DNA of 62,000 nt from Bugula neritina (taxonomy: Eukaryota > Bryozoa > Gymnolaemata > Cheilostomatida > Bugulidae), in the NCBI GenBank assembly GCA_964035545.1, contig OZ037768.1, positions 21,656,819 to 21,718,818 of the forward strand, written 5' to 3'. The position numbers and the translations under genes are program-made. Below, one piece after another: positions 47,301 through 60,449 of the stretch. The notes below the pieces were generated by a model. That model worked only from the letters and a program-made list of their open reading frames with translations. It ran no database searches and was not told where the DNA came from. Position 1 is the stretch's first letter, and each line of letters begins with the position of its first letter.

Positions 47301-50300
47301 AAAGTCTGTCATTTCAAGTTGTTCATGCTTTATTGATATTCACTCTAGTGCATTCGTTAGAACTTCTGCCAACGCATGCTGAAAGTTACATTTCATACAC
47401 ACCCACAGAAATGTTGGATGTAAAAAGACCTGCAATGAACTCCGGACCATTACATACAAAAATAACCTTATGACATAAAGTGACCATGTGATCAGATCAA
47501 CCTAATGATTGTAATGACCTGATTACTGATCATTTCAATTCAGAAAAAATTATACCCATTTTATATAGGTTTAAAATGAGGTATTCAGGGCTTCAGTTTA
47601 GCTAGTCTTATTAAATCAACAAATATGTAAATGTTTAAAATTCTTTGTCCCTTGATCACAGCACTTCATTTGAAACTAAAAGCAGACAATATAAGCAGCG
47701 TGCTTGCCTGTGAAGTAATAGAATTAAAGTTAAAACTTACAGTTGTGTATGTTTTATTACCTGTAACGAATCATTCATAGGGGCAAGTGGTTGGAATAAA
47801 TCAGCTTGACTCTTAATTTTGTTTTTTGCCTCTTTTTCATGAACAGCTGTATGAAACTTCAGGTTTTGTCTACAAAGCCATATAGTTATTTACATAAACT
47901 TGTATTGCTCTTTGCAAAACACTTAATTATTAGTTGGTAAAGAAATTCAACAGCTTATCCAGAATATTACAAAAGGAAGTTGAACCTCGCCTGACTGGGG
48001 AAAGTTCTGAACTCACTACAAGTTTAACAAATACTAGATACTAAACACAGTTTAAGTCATAACCTCCAGGAGCTCAAGTTGACTCTAATTCTAAATGATT
48101 TTACTAAAACTATATCCACACACATTGAAAACTCTTAATTTTTCTAATAACGATGCAAACTGATGCAAACTGAGATGTCGAGCTGTACTAACTTTGTAGC
48201 AAATGTCCTAGGGCATCGGTCACACTTGAACGACTGAGGATTGATGTGCTTATATGTGATGTGCTTATTCATTGACGCGAGAGTCTTGAAAGGTGCCTGG
48301 CAGTGTTGACATCTATACATCTTTGAATTATTATTGTGTACTGCCCAGTGAGCTACCAGATGCGACTATGCACAGCAAAAACCACACTTAGATGGTATTT
48401 CCACATGAAAATGATGAACAAAATAGTGCAAATATTGCAAAGACATCATTAGAGCATCTACATTGCAGTGTTTCAGTGACATAATCATAAAGCACTGGCT
48501 ACACAGCAATAGTTGATTAAATTCTAAATAATATTCTACTAAGCAGAAACTATTACAGAGCAGCCGTAGTCTAGGGGTTAGAGCAATTAGCTTAGTAAAC
48601 GCAAAGTCATGGGTTAGATCGCCAGTAAAGGCTATTGGTGATGTTAGGAAGAGCATCCAGTCAAAATTGCTCTTGTGTCACATATGAATAATTGTCCTTA
48701 GCCCACGTCTTTAAAAAAAACATTCCATCAGAGGTTTCTCACAGGGATAGTGACTATAAACTTGCGCGTGTTTTCAAACAGAAACCATTGCACTAGATAT
48801 TGAAATTCTATTGTATCAACCTTAGATTTGAAGGATTTCTGGCACTTGGTGCAGGTGTGAAGTCTGAGGGTTCCCTGGCCATGGACAATCTTCTTGTGAC
48901 TCTTCAGAGCATCAGATCTGTAGAAGGACTGACCACACAACTCGCACAGAGCTGCCTTCACCTTACAGTGAACAGTCTTCAGGTGCCGAATGTAAGAGGG
49001 CAGGTTCTCAAAGCTTCTACGTAACACAAGATAAAGTAAGTGAGAACTCTGCTACTTGGTGCCGTGTTCATGTGTGTGTAAATTATAATGGAAAATAACA
49101 TTTACAGTATATACCTAATATATATGCAATAGAAAATAAATCTCAGTATGCAGGGGGTAAAATCAACCCATGTGCATTATGTAGAATTCAGTGATACATT
49201 TTCTCTATCACTCTATCATTTATAATGTTTTTAGTGCGCTAAACACTATGCTGGTGGAGTAAATATCAAGCAATACAAAAAGTGAAACATAAACTTTAAT
49301 CATTTTCAGGACAACTAATTCTTGCGTCGAGTGATGATCGTTTGCTCCATTCAAGCACACCCATGAATATGTTACACTCACGAGACACATTACCTCGGAA
49401 TAACACAGTGAGGCAGATTATTTCACCAAAAATACAGCTAATATTGTTAAACATTGATAAAATTATATCAATAGTCACTACTTTTAAGTTGACATATATA
49501 AGTATCTCACCTACTGTTACAAAGTCTGCAGGTAAAATTCATGCTCTTGTCGCCATCAATATTCTTCCTTTCAGTTCTGATGTGTCTGCGATAGTCAGTC
49601 ACATCCGCAGTGTGGAAGTCACACTTTGGACAGTACATAGTCACAAGAAGTGACGTCCGCCTGGTTCAGATGAATAGTAAGATAAACAAGTCAGCTGTTG
49701 GTTTTAGGAGTTGCGTTCTAATTTGATGCTTCATCTCATAAAACCGATATAACAAGATATGTACAGAAATAAGTTCGTTTTTACAATTGAAGATAAAGCA
49801 TATTTTACAGCTTTGCAACTATACAAATATTTTAATAACTTGATGCACATAACATTTAATACCCTAAAAATGTTATATTGTCAGTTGCTTTAGAATCATA
49901 CTCTAAGAGTTCAAATTTTACTGCAAGCTGCTTACTCTATCATGTAATTTTCAGTTATTTGCATAAGTTTATGTCAGCTGCAAGCAAAAGAACAAAAAAT
50001 CCAGACAAAAGTTGCAGAACGTGCTCAAAGCTAAAAGCTGTTATATAAGATGCTGCCAACACCATAACTTTCTCACACATTAGCATCTTGTGGTGGCTTG
50101 TCTATAACCAAGGCTGCCGCATCTCTCTCCTGTCTGGACACATACAATGGAAACTCATCTACAAACTTGGCCAGGCTCTTGATAGTTCCAGACGCTGTAA
50201 ACTCACCTCCTTCTATAATTGAGTAAAGGGCTCAAAATTTTCACTATTTTAGGAAATTAACTAGAGTTTGTTCAAACTGTAAACATTTAATTTTCAAAGT

Positions 50301-50450
50301 AAAGTTTATCAACAAACCAGTTTCCAGAAGAACCAAGCTAAACATTTTTTCAGCAGCATCTGCATACTTTGTTAGCTTTTGAGGTAAAGAATTAGCATAA
50401 TCATTAGTGAAAAAAACTGTGGCTTCCTGGAACATTTGGTGACCAGCCAT
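44355..50450 (-). CDS. C2H2 zinc-finger protein with repetitive Ser/Asn-rich C-terminus, 7 exons
   Basis: Exons in transcript order: 50318-50450, 50077-50212, 49511-49660, 48821-49016, 48193-48365, 47761-47869, 44355-47129. Phases fit and total 3672 nt (about 1223 aa). Residues 1-90 match no family I know. Five full C2H2 fingers follow a degenerate first one (CPKCDFHTADVTDYRRH): CRLCNSRSFENLPSYIRHLKTVH, split here as C-x2-C and H-x4-H; CELC...HKKIVH; CTKC...HWAVH; CQHC...HITYKH; CDRC...HTAVH. Three fingers are split by introns. The last exon encodes more than 920 residues rich in Ser, Asn and Thr, with about nine imperfect repeats of the phrase SRNSSSSHLTEDF. The last exon's acceptor is uncertain: 47129 keeps frame with exon 6, while the stronger-looking TTTTAG at 47143 would not. 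A DNA-binding regulator is likely; the ortholog is unknown. Confidence 0.8.
45300..46760 (-). repeat. Coding tandem repeats in the zinc-finger gene
   Basis: About nine diverged units of roughly 45-65 codons, each holding NTQ-x-VSLSRNSSSSHLTE followed by F-T-Q/G-P-T and INTENLSIPSNTQE. They lie wholly within the last exon and keep frame, so repeat number may vary between alleles without breaking the protein. Confidence 0.85.
48557..48783 (+). mobile_element. tRNA-derived SINE, copy 2 (intron of the zinc-finger gene)
   Basis: It begins GAGCAGCCGTAGTCTAGGGG with an A box, then GGGTTAGATCGCC as a weak B box. A core segment GGAAGAGCATCCAGTC recalls the GAAGGGCATCC core of several animal SINEs. 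It ends with GGGATAGTGACTATAAACTT, shared with copy 1 at 6261-6432. It is inserted antisense to the host gene between exons 4 and 5. Confidence 0.78.
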
Positions 50451-53168
50451 TCTTAATGTTGGCTAACTCCGAAATCGCATGGCATATTTACAGTGGACAC
50501 AAAACAGGCCCTGTAAAGGTCATTATTGCACCTACAAAAGGAAACATATTCGTTTCAGCTGCGGTGCGCTTTATTATTTGACTCATTTGCAATGAATTAG
50601 CAGAGCTAGGTTATACTTACAGTCAAAAACTTAAGAACATAAAATTAAAACTATTTGCTCAGTGATTTAGTATATGCATGGTCAGATTGAGATTCAGTAT
50701 GACTATGATCATCACCATGACTATGAGCATATATTTTATCCAATAGGCAATAGCCCGATACTGATAGGCAATATCAATATGGAAGCCATAAACTTAAAGC
50801 TTTAAAGTTTAAGTTAATTGCTTTAACTTTCAAGTTTAAGTTTAAATTAAAAGAAATTTGCCAACAGAGAGATGGCATAGTCATACTTATAGTATTACTA
50901 ATACTATTATACTTAGTATTACTCTTACTACTACTATTACTATTACTATTAGTAAATGTAAACACTAAACAGTAATCACTAATCAATAGCGGTAATCAGT
51001 AACGACTAATCAGTAATCAGTATCACTAGATCAGTAATCTGATCACTAATCACTTATACTAATAGTAATCAGTAATGAGGATCATGATTATGACTATTAC
51101 TACTAATGGTAATACTTATACTAATACTAGTATTAGTAATAGTAATGCTAATACTAATAGTAATAGTAATGTAAATGAGCTCATAGTCATAGTGATAGCC
51201 ATAAATTTAAAATATCTATCAGCTCAAATTGAAATTGTGAAGTGTAACACTAACAGTAACACTAACTCAGTAATGAGTAACTGTAAACAGTAAACTGTAA
51301 TTCAGTGTAATGTCTAATCATAATGTCGATGATAATGACTAAAAGTAAAGGTAAAAATAAATAAACATATTTGAATTCTTTATTTTTGTTTAACTTTATA
51401 ATACTAATAACTATAACTATAAGTATAAATAATAACTAAAAAAAGTAATCATTACAACTAATGATGAGCTCATTGCTCATGTTGATGTTCATGCTGACTG
51501 TGGTCTAGACGGTATTTCCTAGACGAGTAGGTCAGATAGCGTGCCAATAATTTATATATTCGTATATACTTGCTAGTGATAAGATTTGGCCGCATTTAGC
51601 GACTTCTGGGTCGTGCCAGAAAATCTTTGAAAACTATCTACAATTGAAACGCTATTTTTGCTTGTTGCTAAACCTGCGTTTAACTTTAATTAGCGTTTAT
51701 CATATAGACCGTTTCTATTTGTTTTGATTTGTACACATGAAGGGTCTCAGTCTAATTCCGGAATTTTTATTTTTTCACATGCTTTGCACAATGACAATGA
51801 ACTGAAAAATTTTCCAGTTCATTGCTTTTACGAAATCATCGGCATTTAATTCTATATTTCACCCCAGATAGGTCAATTTTTATAGATTTATATTAATTAT
51901 TATTTATCTTCTGTTACAATGAGTTGAACACATGACTTAGTCTTGTAAGTTGTAATATTAAATTTAAATTAAAATAATAAATTTATTTTTAATATTAATT
52001 TATTATGATTACGATTAAATTCCGATTATCATTATGATTATCATAATCATAATGTCAATGATAAATATAATAGTGATATGAATATAAATAGTAAATATAA
52101 TTATGAATATTAATTGAAATGAATATTGCTATTATATTTATAATTTAATATTGATTATAATATTATTAATATTATCTATAATAATAATGATTATCTATCT
52201 TTATTATTGTAATTAATGAATTTAATATTAATAATTAAAGTAATGGTTAAACTTAAAGTTAATGATAATTAACTGTTAATTTTAATGTGCATAATCACGA
52301 TTGGTGATTATTCTCAGAATCAGTAATAATGCTATTACTTATACTTATAGTTATAGTTATTACTATTACTATTACTATTAGTATAATTACTGTTACTTCA
52401 CTTACTGTTAGTCTATTATCATAACCATTGGCATAGCCATATTGATATATTTATAACTATGTTACTGTTCGTGTTGGTAGTACAAGTACTAGCAGTAGTA
52501 GTAGTAGTAGTAGTGCCGGTACGGATACACCTATACTAATACCTACTCTTAGTCATAGTCTTACACTTACAGTATCAGTGTCACTATCAGGATGAGTGTC
52601 TGGTTTTACTTTGAGTTGTGCCCTGTGGTTGCACTCTGACTGTGCAGGAATGCACTTGCCCTTACTCTTAGTTTTAGTGAGTTAAAGTTAGTTTTACTTT
52701 TAGACATAGAGTTAGAGTTAGACTGAGACACTCACTATCAGAGTTGTTAAGACTTTGACTTACTCTTACAATCATTGTTAGTCTTACTCTTATTTTTACA
52801 CTTACTGAGTTAGAGTTAGTAACATAAGCATTATGAATATAATTAAGTTTTAGTTCAACTCAAACCAAATCCAATGGCAATAGTTAGACTTAGAATCACT
52901 GTCAGACTAGTAGTCATTCTTATTCTTAGACTAAGACTGAAACAGTTGTACTTGGTCTTACTAACTCTAAGTTTGAGTGACTCACAGTTACTGTTGGACT
53001 TAGTCTTACACTCACACTGTCACTACGAGTTACACTTACATAAAACAAAAATTTCTTTGATATTTAACATCATATGTTTATTAATATTTTCCTTCTCTGG
53101 AATAATATTTCATGTCTTCAGCTGCAAGTAAACTGGTAATGCGTTGGATTCCAGTCTGTATTTTATAG
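50451..53168. other. Divergent intergenic region rich in degenerate simple repeats
   Basis: It lies between the start codons of the zinc-finger gene (leftward) and MCAT (rightward), so it should contain both promoters. Most of it is degenerate low-complexity sequence (CTAATAGTAATAGTAATG at 50880-51300, ATTATGATTATCAT at 52000-52250, GTAGTAGTAGTAGTAG near 52493-52513). No conserved element was recognised. Confidence 0.6.
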
Positions 53169-55825
53169 TTGTTACGTGCAATGGCCACATCTTCATTACC
53201 ACTTGGGTGCGTGAAGATGCTGATGACTAAAACTGGTTCACTTAGCAGTCTTGCCTGTATGTTGACTGCAAGACGACTTACATCAACATCCAGCACCCTA
53301 TGCCTCAGGGATGACTCTGCCAATATTCTTCCTACTACTGAAGATGGTCCTGATAACTCAGTGAGTGTTGGCTGCATTCGTTTCTGTTTATGACTCACCA
53401 AATCAATTCCTCAGTCCAAAAGGCTTGAAATAAAATTGATGTATTCAATAGTTGATTTTCAATTAGATTTTATTAATTATCTACTCTTGTGTGGCTATTT
53501 TCACGTTTGTCTATTCTTTTTTGTTTGTTTAATTTTTTGTTTACACAACTGTCCAAGTAAAAATTAGGTACTATTTAAAGAGAAATCAATGAACCATTCT
53601 ATGCTTCAGACCAAGATAATTGGCATTGTATAAAACTACTTTCAATTGTAGATATTTTTTTCTTTTTTGAAAAAATTCATTCTTTGTATTTCCTATACTT
53701 GCATGTAAATTCGGTGTTGGAAATTGTCTTCTTCTTTTAGCAATTGGCATCCCTGGCTTACATTATGCTTACAAAAGGTCATGTTGTAGAGTACAAGAGT
53801 TCAGAGGGATCCAAGATCCACCAGTATACTCTTATTTCCCGGTCAAGGCTCTCAGTTTGTCGGTATGGGGAAGAAACTACTCGCTGTAAAAGCAGCACAT
53901 GAACTTTTCACTATAGCCTCAGATATTGTCAAGTTTGATTTACTCAAACACTGCTTGGAGGGTCCGATAGAAGCCCTCAGTAGAACTGAAATGTGCCAGG
54001 TGGCTACTTTGGTGACATCAGTGGCTGCTTTGGAAGTTCTAAAACAAAGCAATCCACAGGCATGTCTCACTTCTACTACTACTACTAGTATTACTACCAC
54101 TACTGCTACTACTACTACTAGTGCTACTACTACTACTACGGCTACTACCACCACTATTATTTTACGGCATGAGGGAATATTCATGTAATTGGTTGGCTCG
54201 GCATTTGTCAAATTCACAATCGGTAACTGTATATGCTGACTTTTAGTATATGACTCATCTTTACAGGCTGTGGAATCATGTGTGGCTGCTGCCGGGTTTA
54301 GTGTGGGGGAGTACGCTGCTCTGGTCATGGGCATGTCTCTATCATTTGAAGATGGTAGGAATCTTAGTCATAATGTATCATCATCATAGGAGTCTGTTGG
54401 TGCTACAATGACTGTTTTCAATTTGGTTGAGTCAGACGTATAGTTGGAATATAGTTACCTATGACTATCACTGTATAGGGTGCTATTTACTAGTAGCTAG
54501 TAAAGAATCATCATCTAGTGTCAGTTGTGACTGAAAATTCAAGATTTTAGAGAATCGTAGAATTCATAGTTTTGGTCTGTCTATTTCGTGCTGTACCAAG
54601 CTCTGTATTTTTATTGCCTGTCATAGCTGTGAGGTTGGTTCACGCACGGGCTGCCTTTATGCAAGAAGCCTCTGACGCCGTCCCCTCCGGATTAATGACG
54701 GTATTCCTGTCCCACCAGTCTAAGCTAAAGAGTGCTATGGTGGCGGCCAGACAGTATTGCAAGGAAAGAGTTGGTGTAGACGAGCCGGTGTGTTCTGTGG
54801 CCAATTATCTCTTCTGTGATGCCAAGGTTATTGGAGGACACATGGAGGTACTCAAGCTATAATCTCCCTCTAACAGACAACTTTTTAAGAGAAACTAAAT
54901 TATTTTACTGAGTTATTAAATGTTCTGTGATCAATAAAACTATATTTCTACTACACTGTCCAGTTTACTAGTATTTATTCATCAGCTTGTATTTTATTCA
55001 ATTGGATCTGCTCTACCACTGAATTTGTGAAACCAAACATTTTTACTACAATCTTGAAGGTCTTAATTTATGAATGTTTATAGTTGGTAGCAAGTAACTT
55101 GTCTGCTTCTTGTACATTCTGCTAAGACCCTGAGATATTTCATGACTTCTGTGTCTGATTTTGTATTCCAACCTTAAAAACCTATCAACAATTTGAAATA
55201 GGAATATGTGTCTTTCAGTTTCATTAATAAAAGTTTAAATATGTTGAGTGTCTTGTGGTTATATTGTTTCATCCATTTTGCTGTAGTTCTGAATTGTATT
55301 ACAGGCACTGGAATTTATCAAAGCAAATCTTTCTGAGTTTGGATTGAGACGAGCCAAAAGACTGCCCGTCAGCGGTGCGTTTCACACCAAACTGATGATT
55401 CCAGCCGCCGAAAAGTTCAGCTCAGTGCTGAAAAAAACTCACATCAAGCATCCAGTTCTACCTGTCTATTCCAATTTCTTCGGGTAATTATTTCTTTCAG
55501 TCCCTTTGGCACGACATCCTATTGGTTATATTTTATGCCGCTTTCCTGTAGTATTCTGGAACTATTCATCATGGACTGCTGTTCAAACTTTGTTTGCTTT
55601 GGTTGTAGCTCGCCATACAGTACTGTTCAGGGCATCAGAAAGGGACTAGAAAAACAGCTTTACGAGCCAGTAAAATGGGAGCAGCTCATGCACACCATCT
55701 ACCAACGACCTAAATCTCATGCATACCCAGACACTTATGAAATAGGCCCTGGCGTTCAACTGGGCACAATCTTAAAGATGGTGAATAACGTTGCTCATAA
55801 ACACTACCATTCAGTTTGTGTGTAG
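53169..55825 (+). CDS. MCAT: Mitochondrial malonyl-CoA:ACP transacylase, 6 exons, complete
   Basis: Transfers the malonyl group from CoA to mitochondrial acyl carrier protein, the entry step of type II fatty-acid synthesis that feeds lipoate and respiratory-chain assembly. Exons 53169-53360, 53805-54059, 54267-54354, 54627-54847, 55305-55483 and 55609-55825 keep phase: 1152 nt, 383 aa (human 390). The N-terminus (MLRAMATSSL, Arg/Ser-rich, no acidic residues until DDS) looks like a mitochondrial targeting peptide. Family motifs: LLFPGQGSQFVGMG near 71-84, the nucleophile elbow GFSVGEYAALV (catalytic Ser), QEASDAVPSGLMTV, the active-site His in VSGAFHTKLM, and EIGPGVQLGTIL near the end. Intron 2 begins with GC (CAG-GCATGT), a GC-AG intron. 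A shorter start at the in-frame ATG at 53181 (MATSSL) is possible. Confidence 0.96.
54070..54165 (+). repeat. (ACT)n microsatellite in MCAT intron 2
   Basis: Interrupted ACT trinucleotides begin about ten bases after the GC donor. Frames through it that encode Thr or Val runs are not coding. Confidence 0.95.
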
Positions 55826-56416
55826 ATTATAGTTGAGAGGAAGTTGCCCACTCATGACATGTGCCATCAAGTGCTCTTGGCTGGAAGAGTATTCAAATGT
55901 GTGCTAGTAGAGCTGTTGGGTTCACCGACTGGCGGGTGTTACCAGAAAGTTCTTGTATCTGGCTGAATGTACACCTTTAATGGCTGCGGTAGTTTCATGA
56001 TGAGGAATTACATGTTTATAAAAACTTTTTCGACAGCAGTTTTAACAAGCCTCTATGTCTTTAGGAAGCATGCCTTTGCTAGAGCAGCACCTGATCTATA
56101 CCTTTGATACATTCTAGGTGAGCTTTATACTTCTCCATGAGATTTAATGTTGAATAGCTCAATGCCATTTTCTAGATACAGTTTTACACTTGATGAGGCC
56201 TCCATGTGTATCCTATTTCTTTGTTGTTGAAGTAAAGTCATTTTAATAATGGAAAATATTGAAACTTTTAATCCTGTTGTTCATCAACAAAGCTGGACAA
56301 ATATTTTGTTATATTATAATTGTTAGGGCATACTGCTGATACTTCAAATAGAATCATAATTTATGAATCTCTTAGGATGTATTTTATGTATTCAAATATT
56401 TTTGAGTCTTCAATAT

Positions 56417-56422
56417 AATAAA
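56417..56422 (+). promoter_or_regulatory. Possible MCAT polyadenylation signal AATAAA
   Basis: AATAAA lies 590 bases past the MCAT stop, with no earlier canonical signal noticed on the plus strand. The long 3' UTR it implies is not otherwise supported. Confidence 0.4.
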
Positions 56423-56869
56423 GCTGCCATTTTGGTAATTATTCAACATATTAAGTTTGCAAAATAACATCAGCAAAGGGCTAGCAGATCTGGGCTTTCC
56501 ATGTCATTTATTTCTAAGTACTCCAACTGTATTCAACATAAACAATTCATTAAAAAGAACTAAAACCTAAATTAAAATTCAAATAGAGTAAGTAGCTAAC
56601 CACTCTAAAACATAGACAGTAAAAATACTTTAGTCATTAAAATTCCTTCCAATAATAATGCACATTATGTACAAGACAGAAATGGTGACCTGACCTAATA
56701 AATTAAAGCGCAAGCCTGGCTTATTTTACATGTTTTTGTACAGATTTATACAGTTTGAACCAAAATAAAAAAAAAATTTAGACTACAAAAAATTAAAACC
56801 CTGGGAAATTATAAAAATATATACTTTTGAAAGCAAACTATGCTGAGAGATTGTAATAAATTCTAGCTA

Positions 56870-59800
56870 CTACTTGTCAATCATCTGGCTAAGGTTAAAT
56901 ATAGGGGACAGTATCTGACCATCTTGTAGGGAGAAATTAGTGTATAGATTAGCAGATGATTTAGTGACTCCCTCACTCTCTGTGGTGGAAGGTAAATATA
57001 TATTAAATAAGTCATTCCCAGCCTGCAGGTTAGCATTGGGGAGATCACTCCCACTGATCTAGAAAAGGAAAACATTGGGTTGAACTAGAGTAAGCTTGAG
57101 CTAGTGACAGTTCATACTATTATGGCTAGAATGTCGGGTCAACTGTTGTAACCGTGTCTTTTTTTAAAGACATCCTTCTTTAAATCTAACCAATTCAGAT
57201 TGTAGCCGACACTGCATTTTTTATGAAAACTTTGACAATAAGTAAGACAATTTCTCAAATTCGAAAACAAAACAGTTAGGTTATAGATGAAAATGTTTCA
57301 TCATTCTATATCCTCTCGTAAACATAACACTCTATATAATCAGTTTTTGCAGTCACATATAATGAGATAGTATAAACAAAGAGACAGCTGCAGATTTATT
57401 CAAAACATGCTAATATGGGTAAAGATATGAACAACCCTTTCAAAGTAGGGGGGGGGGAAGAACTACGCAAAACTCTTCATGCAACACATCTGTTGTTTAA
57501 CACAAGTGTAGTTCAGCTTTTAGCAGTTGCTATTTGCTGTAATGCCAACACAGGAAAAGTTTTCGCATCATCAAAAGAGAAGTTGAATTTACCTGCCAAG
57601 GAAGAACAGACTTTGGTGATGGTGGAACCAAGCCATAAGTGTTGGACAACTTTAGGTCTGAATACGACGAGTGTCTAATGAGTGGTGGTGGCGGAGGTGG
57701 GTTTGGTAGTTGTAGCAGTGAAGGTACGTCAGGAGAGCTGACACGGGACAATGACTTATTGATGTATGAGAACAGAGCATTGTCTGACAGCATGTCTGCT
57801 CTATCCGACGCAGGTGTCGGTGGTTTGCTGGTGGACGGTGGAGTGGACAATGATTTCAGATTCTGCCTCATATAAATATACATAACTGTTTATTGGCTGC
57901 AAGTTCATTTATTATTTTATTTATTGGGAAAGCAAAGTCTGCCATTTAGCTTTAAATTCACCGACTTTTTTACATAAAGACATGTGTAACAGAAAGATAA
58001 CAGTGCCAGTTGAATACATTGTGTAACATAAAGACGCTTTTTAGGCATGTTTGCTTTCCTGTATTATAAAATTTACTGCTAAGGCATACAAACTTGTACT
58101 GGCTAGAGTGGGCAAGTCTAATTTTATATAAAAATAATTTCTCTTTAGCTTCCACTGAATGAATAATTCAGTAGAAATTAACAATAACTAATTCAGAGAA
58201 CATCTTGTAGCAGGACAGCTATTATAACTTCATAGTGTACTAATACTCCTGAAACTTACAGAGAACCGTGACGCAAGAAGTGTCCTGTCAGCTGATGCAG
58301 CCAAAAGAGGGTCAAACTCTTTAGAGGTCTTGCTAGTAGTTGAAGATTCCAGCACGCTGGCTAGAGTAGGCAGGGTGGAGCTGAAGTTACTGTACGTGAC
58401 ACTACTTGGATGTTTCTCTATGTGATTTGCCACGATACTGAAATAAGAGTAGTGATGTCGCATTAAAGCAAGTGCAAAATACAGTATTCAATGCATGTTT
58501 TACTAAATCAAAACTAGGAATAGAAACAAAATCCAATGTTGGTGTGGTTGAAAATAATCTAAGTCAACATAATTTTTAATTGATAAGAAAAGTACACATA
58601 TCAAAACACTATATATAAAACTATTGAATTTTCTAGCTTTTCATGTAGAAAAATAAAAGGAATAAATTATTGAAATGATTTTGCCTGTAGCGACAAAGAG
58701 AAGTTTTAGTCAGAGTCAACAGTAGACCAAATAATTCTCAGGCATGTAGATGGTCTTCCACCTAGATACGGGCACGTACACATAGGTTTAATATGCTATA
58801 CTAATAAAGCATAAATATATAGATATACATGATGCATATACAGGTATATGCATCATGTATATTATACATACAGCATATATTTTTCAACTAACTTTTGAAT
58901 GGTTGAAACTGGAGTTGTTTCCTGGTTGGTAATGGTAAAAGTAAAAGGGTTGGCCAGAGCATCCATAAGTGGAGAGGAGAGAGTACTGGTGTCCTGCTCT
59001 TTGCTCAGAGACAGCAGATTCAACACCTCCGCCGAGCTCTGTTTGTGTAGAGTTTTAGGTGAGGAAAATAGACTGTCAAATGTGAAGATATTATTTCTGG
59101 TGGGAGTTTTGAGTTTAGGGTGTGTAGATGTTGGCTGATTATGCAAAAATGAGTGGCTGAAGCGATAATTGGGTATAGCAACTGTAGACATTTGAGTATT
59201 TGAATTTTTGTGACGTGTTAGAGGTGGTAGGGCAACTTGACTTGTCACTGGAGGACGAACTAGACGTCTTGATTCTGTGGCTATATTAGTTTTAGTATTG
59301 ATTGCTCTGATAACAGAATAAGGTTGGTACCGGGACTGAACCATCTGTCTGTTGGCTTTCATAGATTTATTTAGAAAGCTAATTGGAGATGTTTGAACTA
59401 GTTTATTTACAGTAGGTGCTTTCTTAGCGTTGGGAATGTTTTTCAGCACATCAGGAGACACAATGTCCTTTGCATCTGGCAACGTGGCCATCAGTTCATC
59501 AGCTATATCTGGTCTGTCTGATAACACTAGTTTAATGTATTTACACACCTACAGAAAAACATTATTGGAAAATAGGCTGTACAAAAAACAACATGCAACT
59601 TTGAGATACAAGCTTTATTTTATATCTTCAAAAAACTTAGCTACATAGTTTTCTGTTAGGGTAAAATTTGCCACAAAAACTAAAAGCATTTTATAAAATA
59701 TTCAATGGGTTTTCAGTTGAAAGCTTAAAAGTTGAGCAAACTCATGCTAATTAATTTATGTACACTGAATTATGTCATTTTTTGTAGTTTATATTAAAGA

Positions 59801-60449
59801 CATAATTATTTCAATATAAAGAGCAGGTTTAACAGTTGTAAGTAAAAGAAACTTTAATTACTTTAATGATTCAATTACCTGCTTCTTTGTAAGCCCAGAC
59901 CTAGTAGAGAATGGATTGTAATCTCTCAGTAGCTCAACAATTATAGAAGGTATAACACTTTGCTTTTCATACCAGGCCAACAACATCTCTAAAATCTCTA
60001 CTCTTATTGGGTACTCCAAGAATTTCTTATTTGTGTCTAACAATTCATTGGCACAAGCTAGCTTTAACAAAGAGATCTCAGCAAGGAACAATGAGAAGTA
60101 CAGATTTCTTTTAAAAAGAGTGTTGTTAACAAATGTTTTTAGTCTTAATTATGTGCCGTAGCAATAAAAGGCAGTTTTTATTTAAAAGCTAGAAACTTTT
60201 TAGGTTACTTGAAGAATATCAGTTCAACAGTTTTCAAAAACTAACAATTCAAAGCAAGTTGATAAATCTTTAATTATTTCAAAAAAATTCTATTCAAGTT
60301 TGTCTACTAAAATTTTATAAAAATTAAATAGATCAAACTAAAAATTTAATAATGAAATACCTTCTGCAGAAAGTCCACATGGTCGTCTGGTTCGAATATA
60401 AGTTGAGACCGGCATGGTTCAGCAGCATTAAAATGTGGCCCCAATAAAT
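56870..60449 (-). CDS. Unidentified protein, 3' six exons, 5' end not found
   Basis: Exons in transcript order: 60361-60449, 59879-60076, 59548-58872 (that is 58872-59548), 58260-58437, 57593-57862, 56870-57058. All have consistent GT-AG borders and phases, about 533 codons to TAG. The N-terminal part of what is seen is helical: HVDFLQKISLLKLACANEL, then RVEILEMLLAWYEKQSVIPS and ELLRDYNPF, like a helical-repeat domain. From about residue 125 it becomes Ser/Thr/Pro-rich and probably disordered, with a PPPPPP run and a conserved-looking hydrophobic C-terminus (DGQILSPIFNLSQMID). I do not recognise the family. A helical scaffold with a disordered tail would suit a nuclear or trafficking complex subunit, but that is speculation. 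The gene is tail-to-tail with MCAT. Confidence 0.62.

Noticed and set aside
53081-53401. 106-codon minus-strand frame that looks protein-like
   Set aside because: Antisense to MCAT exon 1, whose plus-strand frame, GTGAGT donor and phase with exon 2 explain the region.
57415-57875. Plus-strand Gly-rich frames (GGGGGGFG)
   Set aside because: Antisense to the proline-rich exon 57593-57862 of the unidentified minus-strand gene, which has matching splice sites.
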